Assembly (NCBI RefSeq): GCF_947493565.1
Contig: NZ_CANLRG010000002.1
Location: forward strand, 124,001 to 188,000
Source: an uncultured Lutibacter sp.
GTDB lineage: Bacteria; Bacteroidota; Bacteroidia; Flavobacteriales; Flavobacteriaceae
Reading direction: 5' to 3'
Length of the DNA: 64,000 bases
A program made the translations under genes and the position numbers. Below the pieces are notes generated by a model. The model saw only the letters and a list, made by a program, of their open reading frames with translations. It searched no databases and had not been told where the DNA came from. Positions 1-9,091 of this stretch are shown here, piece by piece (position 1 is the stretch's first letter; every line of letters begins with the position of its first letter).

Positions 1-501
1 ATTGCTCTTCAACTTTTCGGAAAGAGCATTGTATAATACATCTAAACTTCCAAAAAAATTAAGATAGTTAATGGCTAATTGACTAGGTTTTTGATTTTGG
101 AACCATTTATCTAATTGTTTAATATCTTTTAAACTAGAAAAAATAGCATTTGAGTTTACCAAATAGCTATCTATCTCATTAAAATCGTGGAGTGCTATGG
201 TTGCCCATTGAGAAAAAGCTTCAAAAGACTCTCTATTTTCCTTAGGAAAAAACTCTTTATATACATCGTAAAACTCAAAAAGTAATTGTGTATTATCAAT
301 TAAGTTAAGGTCTGCAAGTTCCTGAATATAATTTTCTATACTTATAATTTTTGGTAAAAATGAAGATTTTGGTAGCTTCGCTATAAGTTCTTCTTTTAAA
401 AAAATACAGGCGCGTTGACTAGGAAGCACAAAAACTAAATTAGCATAGTTTTCATGATTTTTTATAACTTCATTTACAACATTTGAAATAAAAGTATTCA
501 T
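1..501 (-). CDS. AddB-like PD-(D/E)XK nuclease/helicase subunit, N-terminal part only (cut by window edge)
   Basis: The minus strand is open without a stop from 501 to the first base, giving 167 residues that start MNTFISNVVNEVIKNHENYA and contain LVFVLPSQRACIFLKEEL. That segment matches the N-terminal motif-I-like region of the Bacteroidetes AddB-like proteins that partner an AddA-like helicase in double-strand-break end processing. The rest of the gene, including the C-terminal nuclease domain expected from the family, lies outside the window. An in-frame ATG six codons upstream (519) is an alternative start; 501 was preferred because the family usually starts just before this hydrophobic helix. 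The likely partner is the AddA-like gene at 4799-7969. The identification rests on a partial sequence. Confidence 0.72.
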   Translation of the reverse strand, partial: MNTFISNVVNEVIKNHENYANLVFVLPSQRACIFLKEELIAKLPKSSFLPKIISIENYIQELADLNLIDNTQLLFEFYDVYKEFFPKENRESFEAFSQWATIALHDFNEIDSYLVNSNAIFSSLKDIKQLDKWFQNQKPSQLAINYLNFFGSLDVLYNALSEKLKSN

Positions 502-518
502 ATCATTTATATACACCA

Positions 519-570
519 TAAAAATAGAAAAGTCAAAACAAATGTTTTGACTTTTCTAAAACTATTTTTA
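519..570 (-). terminator. Rho-independent terminator after the first OmpA gene
   Basis: A 14-base-pair perfect stem (526-539 with 544-557, loop AAAT) lies just past the stop of the OmpA gene at 591. Outer TAAAAATAG/CTATTTTTA arms can extend the pairing. Read on the minus strand it ends in TATTTTTA, a modest U tract. It separates the OmpA gene from the AddB-like gene. Confidence 0.6.
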
Positions 571-590
571 GTTATTTAGTTAGATCATTA

Positions 591-1955
591 TTAATCTATT
601 AACTTCACATCAACTCTTCTGTTTTGTGCTCTTCCTTTAACGGTGTTGTTAGAAGCTATTGGCATTTCTTCTCCATAGCCTTTAGCAGTTAAATTACCTG
701 AAGAAACTCCTTTAGTAATTAAGTAATTTTTAACAGCTTGTGCTCTACTATCAGATAATTCTTGGTTACGAGACTTACTTCCAACACTATCTGTATGACC
801 AGAAATGGCAAATTTTTCAGTTGAATATTTAACCATAATACGAGCTGCTTCATCTAATTTTGAAATAGTTTCAGATTTAAAGGTTGTTTTTCCCGTATCA
901 AAATAAACTGTTTTAAACAATTCTTCAAGTTTTGCCACTTCAGTTTCAGTAATTTTTGGGCATCCATTATTTGAAGCTGGACCAACTTCATTAATACATT
1001 TATCATCTTTATCTAATACACCATCTCCATCGGTATCTGGCCAAGGACATCCTTTGTTTAAAGAAGGGCCTGATACATTAGGGCAGGCATCATCTTTATC
1101 TAATACACCATCTCCATCGGTATCTGGACAACCATTATTAGCTTTAGTTCCTTTGTTATTAGGACACGCATCATCTTTATCAGTTATACCATCTCCGTCT
1201 GTATCTGGGCAGCCATTTAATTCTTCTAAACCAGCCACAGAAGGACAGTCGTCTTTTGAATCAATAACTCCATCTCCATCTGCATCTGGACAACCATTAT
1301 ACTCAACCAATCCAAATACATCAGGACAGGCATCATATTTATCATAAATAGTGTCTCCATCCCTATCATTTCCTCCAAACTTAAGTACAAAACCTAACGA
1401 GTGTTGAAAATGTTGTACAATGTTACTTTCAAAAGTGTGTTTATATTTAGACTCTATATTTAATCCAAATTTTTCATTAAACCACACGTTAAATCCTACT
1501 CCTCCATTAAAGGTTCCTATTCCAAAATCATCCATCCAAGTATATCCACCTCCAATGGTAGCATATGGATCAAACCAAGAAGTTTCACCAAAAGCTTCAT
1601 TTAAGTCATATTTAACAGCACCATCTAAACTAACATATGACATATTGCTCTCTGAATTATCTCCAACTTTTGAAATTCTATTTAATGAAGCAGCTCCCTC
1701 AATGCTAAATCCATCAGTTAAGTACTTTCCAATAGTTAATTTAGAAACTGAAGCCAGTATGTTATAATGATCTTTTGTATTAACAAATTCATCGAACCAT
1801 CTACCATGTCCATTCAAATTTGCATTGGTTGGGTAAAAATCAATTGCATTTGTACCAATTCCAATAAGCCAAGTATTGTTTTTGTCTTGTGCCACTAAAC
1901 TGGCAGTTCCCATAATTAGAAGTATAACTAATAACGTAGTTTTAAAATATTTCAT
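591..1955 (-). CDS. OmpA family outer membrane protein with thrombospondin type 3 repeats (paralogue 1)
   Basis: This 454-residue protein has a signal peptide (residues 1-23, ending SLVAQ) and a beta-barrel-like N-terminal domain to about residue 195. Five acidic thrombospondin type 3 calcium-binding repeats of the form DxDGDGxxDxxDxCP follow (about 197-333). The C-terminal OmpA peptidoglycan-binding domain (about 345-454) contains FDTGKTTF, the conserved SGHTDSVG segment and NRRVDVKL. By family it anchors the outer membrane to peptidoglycan. A close paralogue lies upstream at 2093-3454, so the pair looks like a tandem duplication. The gene has its own promoter box at 1993-2000 and terminators on both sides, so it is probably monocistronic. 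The ATG at 1955 directly precedes the signal peptide. Confidence 0.93.
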   Translation of the reverse strand: MKYFKTTLLVILLIMGTASLVAQDKNNTWLIGIGTNAIDFYPTNANLNGHGRWFDEFVNTKDHYNILASVSKLTIGKYLTDGFSIEGAASLNRISKVGDNSESNMSYVSLDGAVKYDLNEAFGETSWFDPYATIGGGYTWMDDFGIGTFNGGVGFNVWFNEKFGLNIESKYKHTFESNIVQHFQHSLGFVLKFGGNDRDGDTIYDKYDACPDVFGLVEYNGCPDADGDGVIDSKDDCPSVAGLEELNGCPDTDGDGITDKDDACPNNKGTKANNGCPDTDGDGVLDKDDACPNVSGPSLNKGCPWPDTDGDGVLDKDDKCINEVGPASNNGCPKITETEVAKLEELFKTVYFDTGKTTFKSETISKLDEAARIMVKYSTEKFAISGHTDSVGSKSRNQELSDSRAQAVKNYLITKGVSSGNLTAKGYGEEMPIASNNTVKGRAQNRRVDVKLID

Positions 1956-1992
1956 CGGTGAGAATTTAATTTGTGAATAATCTGTTTACTAA

Positions 1993-2025
1993 CAAATTTA
2001 ACTTATTCATTATAAAATATCCAAA
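1993..2025 (-). promoter_or_regulatory. Bacteroidetes promoter of OmpA paralogue 1 (-33 TTTG, -7 TAAATTTG)
   Basis: On the minus strand a TAAATTTG box (1993-2000) fits the Bacteroidetes -7 consensus TAnnTTTG exactly. A TTTG at 2022-2025 lies 21 bases upstream of it, as expected for the -33 element. The predicted transcript has a leader of about 30 bases before the ATG at 1955. This is the best full promoter match in the window. Confidence 0.65.
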
Positions 2026-2035
2026 TAATTTTAAC

Positions 2036-2073
2036 AAAAAAAAGGGGTGATTCATATGAATCACCCCTTTTTT
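2036..2073 (-). terminator. Perfect palindromic terminator between the two OmpA genes
   Basis: A 24-base perfect palindrome (2044-2067, centred on CATATG) is flanked by eight A on the left and six T on the right. It can therefore form a strong hairpin followed by eight U on the minus strand, ending transcription of OmpA paralogue 2 (stop at 2093). By symmetry it could also act on plus-strand transcripts. Confidence 0.85.
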
Positions 2074-2092
2074 ACTGATAATTTTTTATAAT

Positions 2093-3454
2093 TTATTTTA
2101 TCTCGTTGATTTCAACTCTTCTATTGTTGAATCTTCCTTCTTTAGTAGCATTAGTATCAATTGGAGATGCTTCACCAAATCCTTTAGTTACCAATCTATT
2201 TGCATCAACTCCTTTATTTACAAGGTAAGTTTTTACTGAGTTAGCTCTAGCTTTAGATAATTCTAAATTTCTAGCATCAGAACCTGTATTATCTGTATGA
2301 CCATCAATTGAGAATCTAAATTGTAAGTTTTGGTTTTGATTTAAAATAGTAGCAACATGGTCTAAAATGGTTGCAACTTCAGGTCTAATTGTTGATTTTC
2401 CTGTATCAAAGTTAATCCCTTTAGCAGCTTCATTTACTGTTTCTTGATCAACAAAAATTTCTGGACATCCTTCATTTGATGCAGGACCAGGAACCTCAAC
2501 ACATCTGTCAATTAAATCAATTACACCGTCTTCATCAGTATCTTTGAATGGACAACCCGCATTTGTTTTTGGGCCAGGTACTTCAGGACATGCATCATCT
2601 TTATCTGCAACACCGTCTTTATCTTTATCTGGACAACCGTGTAATTTCATTTCTCCAGGAACAGTAGGACATTTATCTTTCATATCGATAACACCATCAC
2701 CATCTGTATCAGGACATCCATCAAATTTTGCTAAACCAGCAACTTCTGGACATTTATCACAACAGTCACTAACACCATCATTATCAGAATCTGTATCAGG
2801 GCAACCATCAAATTCTGCTAAACCAGCTACATCTGGACATTTATCATCTTTATCTCTTACACCGTCTCCATCAGAATCAGATTTTCCAAATCTCCAAGTT
2901 AATCCAACTGAATGTTGGTACATTTCAAAATCAATAGGTGTATTTACTTTTTTGTATCCTGTAGTAAAGTTGATACCAACTTTATCTGATATCCAAGCAT
3001 TAAAACCTGCACCAGCATTGAAACCTAATCCGTCTTTTGAACCTACCCAGTTTTCACCAATACCAGCATATAAGAAAGGATCAAACCATCCTGTTTGTCC
3101 AAATGCATTGTTTAAATCATATTTTACATTCAAATCTAATCCTACGAAAGTAACATCAGAACCAGCACCCCAAGGTCTGTCAATTTTATTAACTGCTCCA
3201 GCTACTTCAAGGCTAAATCCTTTTCCTAAAAATCTGTTCACAGAAATTCTGCTCAACCAAGGCACAACATTTACGTCGTTTCCATTAAAGTCATAAGACC
3301 CAAAATAACCAGATTTTGCATCTGATGCTGTACTAACGTCAATAGCATTAGTTCCAAAGTTTAACATCCAAGGATTTTCTTTGTCCTGAGCATTAGCAGT
3401 GCTATAGGATGCAATTAATAACAAAGCCAATACGGCAATTTTTAAATGTTTCAT
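2093..3454 (-). CDS. OmpA family outer membrane protein with thrombospondin type 3 repeats (paralogue 2)
   Basis: This is a 453-residue protein with the same architecture as its neighbour: signal peptide (ending SYSTANAQ), N-terminal barrel-like domain, five thrombospondin type 3 repeats and a C-terminal OmpA domain with INFDTGKSTI, DGHTDNTGSDARN and NNRRVEIN. One repeat carries an extra adjacent cysteine (SDCCDKCP), which the paralogue lacks. The frame is open two codons further to a TTG at 3460, but the ATG at 3454 starts the canonical signal peptide MKHLKIAVLALLL and is preferred. The gene has its own -7 box at 3528-3535 and a strong terminator. Predicted role: calcium-stabilised, peptidoglycan-bound outer membrane protein. 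Confidence 0.93.
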   Translation of the reverse strand: MKHLKIAVLALLLIASYSTANAQDKENPWMLNFGTNAIDVSTASDAKSGYFGSYDFNGNDVNVVPWLSRISVNRFLGKGFSLEVAGAVNKIDRPWGAGSDVTFVGLDLNVKYDLNNAFGQTGWFDPFLYAGIGENWVGSKDGLGFNAGAGFNAWISDKVGINFTTGYKKVNTPIDFEMYQHSVGLTWRFGKSDSDGDGVRDKDDKCPDVAGLAEFDGCPDTDSDNDGVSDCCDKCPEVAGLAKFDGCPDTDGDGVIDMKDKCPTVPGEMKLHGCPDKDKDGVADKDDACPEVPGPKTNAGCPFKDTDEDGVIDLIDRCVEVPGPASNEGCPEIFVDQETVNEAAKGINFDTGKSTIRPEVATILDHVATILNQNQNLQFRFSIDGHTDNTGSDARNLELSKARANSVKTYLVNKGVDANRLVTKGFGEASPIDTNATKEGRFNNRRVEINEIK

Positions 3455-3527
3455 TTTCAATAAATTAAATTAAATGTTCTTTTTTTATGTTTTAAGCAAC
3501 AACCCTTATGCTGTATAACTTAATTAA

Positions 3528-3535
3528 CAAATTTA
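3528..3535 (-). promoter_or_regulatory. -7 box TAAATTTG upstream of OmpA paralogue 2
   Basis: The minus strand reads TAAATTTG here, an exact TAnnTTTG match. It predicts a leader of about 65-70 bases before the ATG at 3454, longer than for most genes in the window. No clear -33 TTTG is visible, only a TTG further upstream. Confidence 0.5.
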
Positions 3536-3573
3536 CAAATTATTCTTAAATAGAGTACAATATTATGATAATT

Positions 3574-4767
3574 CTAGACAATATTCAACTTTTTACCCAC
3601 TTTTATAAAGGCTTTTATGGCTTTATCTAAATGATTTTGGCTATGAGCTGCTGATAATTGAACTCTAATTCTAGCTTTTCCTTTTGGCACAACTGGGAAA
3701 AAGAATCCTATCACATAAATTCCTTCTTCTAGCAACATATTAGCCATATCTTGAGATAATTTGGCATCGTATAGCATCACTGGAACAATGGCAGAATCTC
3801 CTTTTACAATATCAAAACCAGCTTTGGTCATTCCTTCTTTGAAATAATTAGTATTCCATTCCAATTTATCCCTTAAAGAAGTATCTTTAGAGATCATTTC
3901 AAATACTTTTAGTGAAGACCCTACAATTGCTGGAGCTAATGAATTTGAAAATAAGTAAGGACGTGATCGTTGACGAAGTAGCTCTATAATTTCTTTTTTC
4001 CCTGTTGTGTAACCTCCCATAGCTCCTCCAAGAGCTTTTCCTAAGGTACCAGTTACAATATCAACTCTACCCATCACATTTTTTAACTCCAAAGTTCCTC
4101 TACCTGTTTTTCCAATAAAACCTGCTGCATGACATTCATCTACCATTACTAAAGCATCATATTTATCCGCTAAATCACAAATTTTGTCTAAACTTGCAAC
4201 TACACCATCCATTGAAAAAACTCCGTCCGTTACAATAATTTTGAAGCGGTGGTTATTTTTATTTGCTTCAATTAGTTGTTCTTCTAAAGCTTGCATATCG
4301 TTATTTTCATATCTATAACGAGCAGCCTTGCATAAACGAACTCCATCAATAATTGAGGCGTGATTTAAAGAATCTGAAATTATAGCATCCTCTTGTGATA
4401 ATAATGGCTCAAAAACACCACCATTAGCATCAAAAGCTGCAGCATATAAAATAGTATCTTCTGTTTGATAAAAATCGGCTATTGTTTGTTCTAATTGTTT
4501 ATGAATGTCTTGTGTTCCACATATAAAACGAACCGAAGACATTCCAAACCCATGCGTGTCAAGAGTTTCTTTTGCTGCTTGAATTATTTCTTTATTATTA
4601 GATAAACCTAAATAGTTATTTGCACAAAAATTAATTACCTCTTCTCCAGTATTAATTTTAATTACCGCATCTTGAGAAGTTGTAATAATTCGTTCAGATT
4701 TGTATAAACCTGCTTCTTTAATCTCTTGCAGTTCGTTTTGTAAATGTTGTTGTATTTTACCGTACAT
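3574..4767 (-). CDS. kbl: Glycine C-acetyltransferase (2-amino-3-ketobutyrate CoA ligase)
   Basis: This 397-residue PLP-dependent enzyme of the alpha-oxoamine synthase family matches Kbl in length and motifs. The Schiff-base lysine is K244 in [13 protein letters not shown]. Asp and His of the cofactor pocket are in [17 protein letters not shown], and the N-terminal [12 protein letters not shown] segment is typical. It converts 2-amino-3-ketobutyrate plus CoA to glycine and acetyl-CoA, the second step of threonine catabolism; the partner threonine dehydrogenase is not in this window. An exact -7 box lies 17 bases upstream of the start, so it is transcribed separately from the AddA-like gene before it. 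Confidence 0.95.
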   Translation of the reverse strand: MYGKIQQHLQNELQEIKEAGLYKSERIITTSQDAVIKINTGEEVINFCANNYLGLSNNKEIIQAAKETLDTHGFGMSSVRFICGTQDIHKQLEQTIADFYQTEDTILYAAAFDANGGVFEPLLSQEDAIISDSLNHASIIDGVRLCKAARYRYENNDMQALEEQLIEANKNNHRFKIIVTDGVFSMDGVVASLDKICDLADKYDALVMVDECHAAGFIGKTGRGTLELKNVMGRVDIVTGTLGKALGGAMGGYTTGKKEIIELLRQRSRPYLFSNSLAPAIVGSSLKVFEMISKDTSLRDKLEWNTNYFKEGMTKAGFDIVKGDSAIVPVMLYDAKLSQDMANMLLEEGIYVIGFFFPVVPKGKARIRVQLSAAHSQNHLDKAIKAFIKVGKKLNIV

Positions 4768-4783
4768 GTTGTTTATTTTTTTA

Positions 4784-4811
4784 CAAATTTATAAGTTTTT
4801 AAACTTCTTCA
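4784..4811 (-). promoter_or_regulatory. Promoter of kbl (-7 TAAATTTG, -33 TTG)
   Basis: TAAATTTG on the minus strand at 4784-4791 matches the -7 consensus. A TTG at 4809-4811, inside the 3' end of the upstream gene, lies 17 bases away. The start codon follows within about 17 bases, giving a short leader. Confidence 0.55.
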
Positions 4812-7800
4812 ACAATAATTTCTTCATTAATATATACCAATATTTTTTTAATAATTGAATAATTTAAATCTTCAAGAATATTTTTATAATTTATTAGTTG
4901 TTGATGATATTTTTTATGAGGATTTCCTGTTTTATAATCTATAATTACTACTTCATTATTATTGACTACTAATCTGTCGGGGATGATAATTTGTTGATCT
5001 TTAGAAAGAATTTCTTGTTCGGTATAAACTTCATTATTTTGCTCAAAATACATTTGAAGTTTTGGGTGATTTACAATATTGTTGAGTATTAAACTTATGG
5101 CTACTTTTTCATTTTTTGAAATAGTACCATTAAAAATATATGTATTTACAACCTCTTCAATGTCGTTTTTGGTATTAATTTTTGATAAAATTTCATGAAT
5201 TAAATTTCCATAACCAATTGCTTTTCCTTGTTCGGTATCCCAAAGTAAAGAAGAGTTAGCTACAATAGAAATGTTATGGTTTTTCCAAGAATTTGAAATA
5301 AAACTTTGTTGAAAACTCGATTTATTTTCTTCCTGTACTTCAATAGTTACTCGTTTTGGGTTTCCAAAAGTATAGTCATTTATAGCTGCATCCCAGGCAT
5401 TTATTTTTTTTAAATAATTAATGAAAAACCCCGAGGTTACTGATAATTTTTCCTCTCCTTTTGTTAAATTTTGTTTTTCTGAAATAATATATAATTGTTC
5501 TATAGGACGAGTTAATGCAACGTATAATAAATTAAAATTATCTAATTCTAATTCTTCTCTTTGTTTTTCAAACAACTGTACTCCTTGCTCTCCAACATAA
5601 TTTAACTTATTACTATAGTTAACCAATACCGAGTTTATAGTACTTTCGCTATTAAAATTATACCAAACTTTTGGGTTAATTTGTCGATAAATTTCAATAT
5701 CATACGGAAAAATAACTACTGGAAATTCTAATCCTTTAGCTTTATGAATGGTCATAATTCTAACCGCATTTTTAGCTTCAGGAGCTACAATGCTAAGCTT
5801 CTCTTTTTTTAATTCCCAATAATCTAAAAAAGCATTTATTGAAGTTTCCTTTTTTTGTTGGAACTCAAAAACTACATCTAAAAAAAATTGAATATTTGAA
5901 TCGGATTCTATAGCTAATTTAAAACTTCTAATACAATACTCTATACTTTCATAAAATGGACTTTGAACAAACTCATTATAATTAAAATAAAGCTGATACT
6001 GTTCAAGTTCTTCAAAAAACTGAGTAAAAGGAAGTTCAATAAAATGACTGAAAAATTTATGTTTTGACTCTTTAATTTTTAAAAAATCATATAAAAAATA
6101 AAGCAGCTTAATCTTATATTCTTTAGCTAGTGGGTTTTCTAACGCGTATAATAAATTAATAAGAAAGTTTATTTTTTTACTGTTTTTTAACAACAAGGTT
6201 TCTGATGAAATTATCTCAATTCCGTTTTCTGATAAATAATTAGCAACTGCAATGCCTTGATCTTTTTTTCTAACCAATACACACACTTCATTTTTTTGAA
6301 ATGAAGCATCTAAATTTTGAATAATATTTAAAACCTTTTTAGGATACACTAATTCTTTATCTTCATCCTCATTACTTTTTTCTACAAATGACAACTGTAC
6401 AAAACCTCCTATATTAGTAGTTGTATTTTGATTATTTCCATTAAAATACAAATTACTATAATTTGCGTTACTTAAAAATTGTGAAATATGTTGAAAAAAC
6501 TTATTGTTAAAATTTATTATTTCGCTAAAGCTTCGGTAGTTGGTTTCTAAATTTTGTAGCTTTTTAGGCACATAAAAAGGATTATTAGTTGGAGCTATTT
6601 CTTTTGAAGAAAGGTTTATAAACTGTTCTGCTTTACCTCCTCTCCAACGATAAATAGACTGTTTTGCATCTCCAACAAGTAGTAATTTACCTTTTTCACC
6701 CAATTCATTTTCAGATGAAAGGGCATTATCTATTAATGGTATTATATTTTGCCATTGTAGTTCAGAAGTGTCCTGCATTTCATCAATAAAATAATATCGA
6801 AATTTTTCACCAATACGTTCGTAAATAAATGGTGCAGGTTCATTTTTAATGGTATTGCTAATTAACTGATTAAACTCCGCATTAAGCATTATATTATTTT
6901 CACTTTTTAATTCTTGTAACGCATTATTGATATAATTTAAAACAGCTAAAGGAATTAAACTTTCAATAATTAAACTGTTTAAAACATAGCTATTGTAAAA
7001 AGTTTCGAATATTTGTTTTGAAATAAAGTAGTAGTCTTTTAATTGATCTGAAATTGCTTCAATAGATGACTTGGAAACGGCATTACATTTGGCTGCATAG
7101 AGGTTTTTATTTTCTTCGATTGTTTTATTTAACCTTCCATCAAATTTTACAGCCTCTGGCTTTTGTTGCTTTAAGTTTTGGAGCTTTAAAAAATGTTTAG
7201 GAAGTTCACCAGCATAGCTAAACTCATTAAACTCTAAGCCATTATTTTTAATAAGTGTTATTGCTTTTTGGGCAACTTCCTTAAAATTATGTTCAATTTT
7301 TTGATTTTCTTTTTGAAGTTTATTTTTCAGCAATTTAAAATCTTGAACAGAAACATTTGTTAATAATTTTAAATGAGAAGCATGATTTTCATTTAAAATA
7401 ATTTTTGCAAACTCTTTTAATTCTCTTGAAACATCCCAAGCTTTATCTTCATCTACTTTTTGAAGTGAATAATTAACCAATAAGTTTGTTAGCTCTTGAT
7501 CTTCTCCTATTTTTGAAATTACTAAATCTACCGCTTCATTTAACAAACTTTCAGCATCCATTTCTACCTCAAAATTTAATGGAATTCCCAAATCAAAAGC
7601 AAAAGTTCTAATTAATTTATGGGTAAAACTATCAATAGTTGTAATATTAAAAGCTGAATAATTTTGAAGTATTGCGTTTAAAATTATCTTCGATCTTTTA
7701 AAAATTATATCATCTAACAAGTTTGTTTCTACGCCTATAACCTTAAGCATTTGGTTGGTAGTTTTTTTGGAAAATGCATTTAAATTTTCAACCACCCGCT

Positions 7801-7969
7801 CTTTCATTTCGCCAGCCGCTTTGTTGGTAAATGTAACTGCTAATATTTGTTGAAATTTATAAGGATTCTCACTGGTTAAAAGAATTTTTAAATACTCCTT
7901 TACCAAAGTAAACGTTTTACCGCTTCCAGCCGAGGCATTATATACTTGAAATGATGTTTGGTTTTGCAC
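4799..7969 (-). CDS. UvrD/AddA-like ATP-dependent helicase-nuclease
   Basis: This 1056-residue superfamily 1 helicase has Walker A at residues 12-19 (ASAGSGKT), motif II in FIDEMQDTSELQW, motif III in GDAKQSIYRWRGG and motif VI-like LLYVALTRPIEQLY. A C-terminal RecB/AddA-type nuclease module contains GNLIHEIL, a PDRLVV segment and VIIDYKTG. It is expected to unwind and trim double-strand breaks for recombination with an AddB-like partner, here probably the gene at 1-501. The start is GTG at 7969: an in-frame TAG sits two codons upstream and no ATG precedes the Walker A motif. The separation of the two subunits by three unrelated genes is unusual compared with adjacent addAB. Confidence 0.9.
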   Translation of the reverse strand: MQNQTSFQVYNASAGSGKTFTLVKEYLKILLTSENPYKFQQILAVTFTNKAAGEMKERVVENLNAFSKKTTNQMLKVIGVETNLLDDIIFKRSKIILNAILQNYSAFNITTIDSFTHKLIRTFAFDLGIPLNFEVEMDAESLLNEAVDLVISKIGEDQELTNLLVNYSLQKVDEDKAWDVSRELKEFAKIILNENHASHLKLLTNVSVQDFKLLKNKLQKENQKIEHNFKEVAQKAITLIKNNGLEFNEFSYAGELPKHFLKLQNLKQQKPEAVKFDGRLNKTIEENKNLYAAKCNAVSKSSIEAISDQLKDYYFISKQIFETFYNSYVLNSLIIESLIPLAVLNYINNALQELKSENNIMLNAEFNQLISNTIKNEPAPFIYERIGEKFRYYFIDEMQDTSELQWQNIIPLIDNALSSENELGEKGKLLLVGDAKQSIYRWRGGKAEQFINLSSKEIAPTNNPFYVPKKLQNLETNYRSFSEIINFNNKFFQHISQFLSNANYSNLYFNGNNQNTTTNIGGFVQLSFVEKSNEDEDKELVYPKKVLNIIQNLDASFQKNEVCVLVRKKDQGIAVANYLSENGIEIISSETLLLKNSKKINFLINLLYALENPLAKEYKIKLLYFLYDFLKIKESKHKFFSHFIELPFTQFFEELEQYQLYFNYNEFVQSPFYESIEYCIRSFKLAIESDSNIQFFLDVVFEFQQKKETSINAFLDYWELKKEKLSIVAPEAKNAVRIMTIHKAKGLEFPVVIFPYDIEIYRQINPKVWYNFNSESTINSVLVNYSNKLNYVGEQGVQLFEKQREELELDNFNLLYVALTRPIEQLYIISEKQNLTKGEEKLSVTSGFFINYLKKINAWDAAINDYTFGNPKRVTIEVQEENKSSFQQSFISNSWKNHNISIVANSSLLWDTEQGKAIGYGNLIHEILSKINTKNDIEEVVNTYIFNGTISKNEKVAISLILNNIVNHPKLQMYFEQNNEVYTEQEILSKDQQIIIPDRLVVNNNEVVIIDYKTGNPHKKYHQQLINYKNILEDLNYSIIKKILVYINEEIIVEEV

Positions 7970-8004
7970 GTTCTATTTTTGATGCAAAATACCACTTTAA
8001 ACAC

Positions 8005-8033
8005 AAAAAGCCGAACGTTAAGTTCGGCTTTTT
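8005..8033 (-). terminator. Terminator after TerB-like gene 1
   Basis: The sequence has complementary arms AAAAAGCCGAAC and GTTCGGCTTTTT around a five-base loop, with a T run on either strand. It lies 19 bases past the stop at 8052 and should end the TerB-like transcript before the AddA-like gene. Confidence 0.8.
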
Positions 8034-8051
8034 CAACATTTATTTAACCTA

Positions 8052-8486
8052 TTAAATTTTATTTACCTTTTTAATAGCATTTGTAAATTCATCTAAATCG
8101 TTGTCATTTAGCACTAAATGAATGGCTTCATCAGCTACTTTTTCAACATTATCAATTGGAAATCCAAGTCCAACACATATTTTTTTTAACACTTTAGCTT
8201 CATCTCCTGTAGCTTCATTATCAGCAAAAACCATTTTTGCTAAATCATATAAATGTTCTATACGTTCTTCATAACTATGAGGAGTGTATATTGGATAATC
8301 TTCTGGATTATTTAAAATTTCTTTGTATTTTTCTTCTAAAATATGAAATCTTTTAGCCAATCTTTTTAATAATACTTCTTCTCCTTCAGACAAAAAACCA
8401 TCTGCCTTTGCCAATCTAACTACACTAGCAAAATGTGCAATATTTCTTTTTTGTTTACCACTTAAATTATGATCTGAAATTCCCAT
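8052..8486 (-). CDS. TerB-like domain protein (paralogue 1)
   Basis: This 144-residue, all-alpha cytoplasmic protein shows the TerB signature KADGFLSEGEEVLLKRLAKRF near residues 27-47 and a second acidic helix pair (MVFADNEATGDEAKVL). TerB-like domains are acidic metal-binding helical folds; many such proteins are named tellurite resistance, but no ter operon partner is present, so that phenotype is not supported. The adjacent upstream gene is a paralogue sharing SYEERxEHLYDLxKM. It has its own -7 box and terminator. Function unknown. Confidence 0.75.
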   Translation of the reverse strand: MGISDHNLSGKQKRNIAHFASVVRLAKADGFLSEGEEVLLKRLAKRFHILEEKYKEILNNPEDYPIYTPHSYEERIEHLYDLAKMVFADNEATGDEAKVLKKICVGLGFPIDNVEKVADEAIHLVLNDNDLDEFTNAIKKVNKI

Positions 8487-8503
8487 TTAATAAATTTTAA
8501 CCG

Positions 8504-8511
8504 CAAATATA
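8504..8511 (-). promoter_or_regulatory. -7 box TATATTTG upstream of TerB-like gene 1
   Basis: This is an exact TAnnTTTG match on the minus strand between the two TerB-like genes, about 18 bases before the ATG at 8486. It indicates that the two paralogues are transcribed separately. Confidence 0.55.
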
Positions 8512-8547
8512 AATAAATATCTAAATATTTAAATTTAATTTTTCAAG

Positions 8548-8988
8548 TTAATGTTTCATGGGGTTTGCTTGTTTAATAACTTTTTTAAAATCGTCCATAT
8601 CAGGTTCTTTTAAAAAAAACTTAATTGCTTCTTTAACAATTAATCTTGCGTTTTCTGCTGGAAAACCTAAACCTACGGCAATTCTATCCATCATAGAGGT
8701 TTTATCTATTGTTGGATTTTTATCTAAGAATAGCATTTTGGTTAAGTCGTATAAATGCTCTAATCGCTCCTCATAACTTACAGGCGGATTAATAGGGTAC
8801 TTGTTTGGGTTTTTTAATATGGCTTCGAATTCATTTATAGTTATATCTAACCTTATCGCTAATCGTTCAAGTAGCCTGCGTTCATCTGCGTTAATCACAT
8901 TATCAAGCAAAGCTAATCTAACTATCGAAGCAAAATGCCCAATATTTTGTTCGTGCAACCCTGTTGGGTATAAATCTGAAATAGACAT
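8548..8988 (-). CDS. TerB-like domain protein (paralogue 2)
   Basis: This 146-residue protein is clearly homologous along its length to the gene at 8052, with shared IGHFASIVRLA, the NP.KYPI..P.SYEERLEHLYDL block and a GLGFPAEN block. In the TerB signature the Asp-Gly is replaced (LLDNVINADERRLLERLA), so the acidic metal-site pattern differs from paralogue 1. The gene is divergent from mfd, with 103 bases between the two start codons. It is a helical cytoplasmic protein of unknown function. The promoter region shows only a weak TAAATTTA box near 9020-9027. Confidence 0.7.
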   Translation of the reverse strand: MSISDLYPTGLHEQNIGHFASIVRLALLDNVINADERRLLERLAIRLDITINEFEAILKNPNKYPINPPVSYEERLEHLYDLTKMLFLDKNPTIDKTSMMDRIAVGLGFPAENARLIVKEAIKFFLKEPDMDDFKKVIKQANPMKH

Positions 8989-9067
8989 AATAACTGATAC
9001 TTTTTTAATTCACTTACCTAAATTTACATAATAATTGTTAATTTTTTTCATTTTTTTTATAAAATAC

Positions 9068-9075
9068 TACCTTTG
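9068..9075 (+). promoter_or_regulatory. -7 box TACCTTTG of mfd
   Basis: This exact TAnnTTTG match lies 17 bases upstream of the TTG at 9092. Transcription should begin at about 9081-9083. Any longer reading frame starting at 9035 would begin before the transcript, so this box decides the start codon. Confidence 0.6.
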
Positions 9076-9091
9076 GCAAAATTTGCAACAG

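Noticed and set aside
2544-3296. 250-residue plus-strand open frame opposite the second OmpA gene
   Set aside because: It is an antisense shadow of the thrombospondin repeats: its Ser/Pro/Gly-rich repeats are the reverse complement of DxDGDG and CP codons, and no promoter or signal precedes it. The same applies to 1054-1347.
8052-8988. Tellurite resistance locus
   Set aside because: Only TerB-like domains are present; terA, terC, terD, terZ or similar genes are missing, so a resistance claim is unsupported.
9035-9091. N-terminal extension of Mfd from a TTG at 9035
   Set aside because: It encodes a Phe/Ile-rich stretch unlike Mfd and contains the -7 promoter box, so it is upstream of the transcript.
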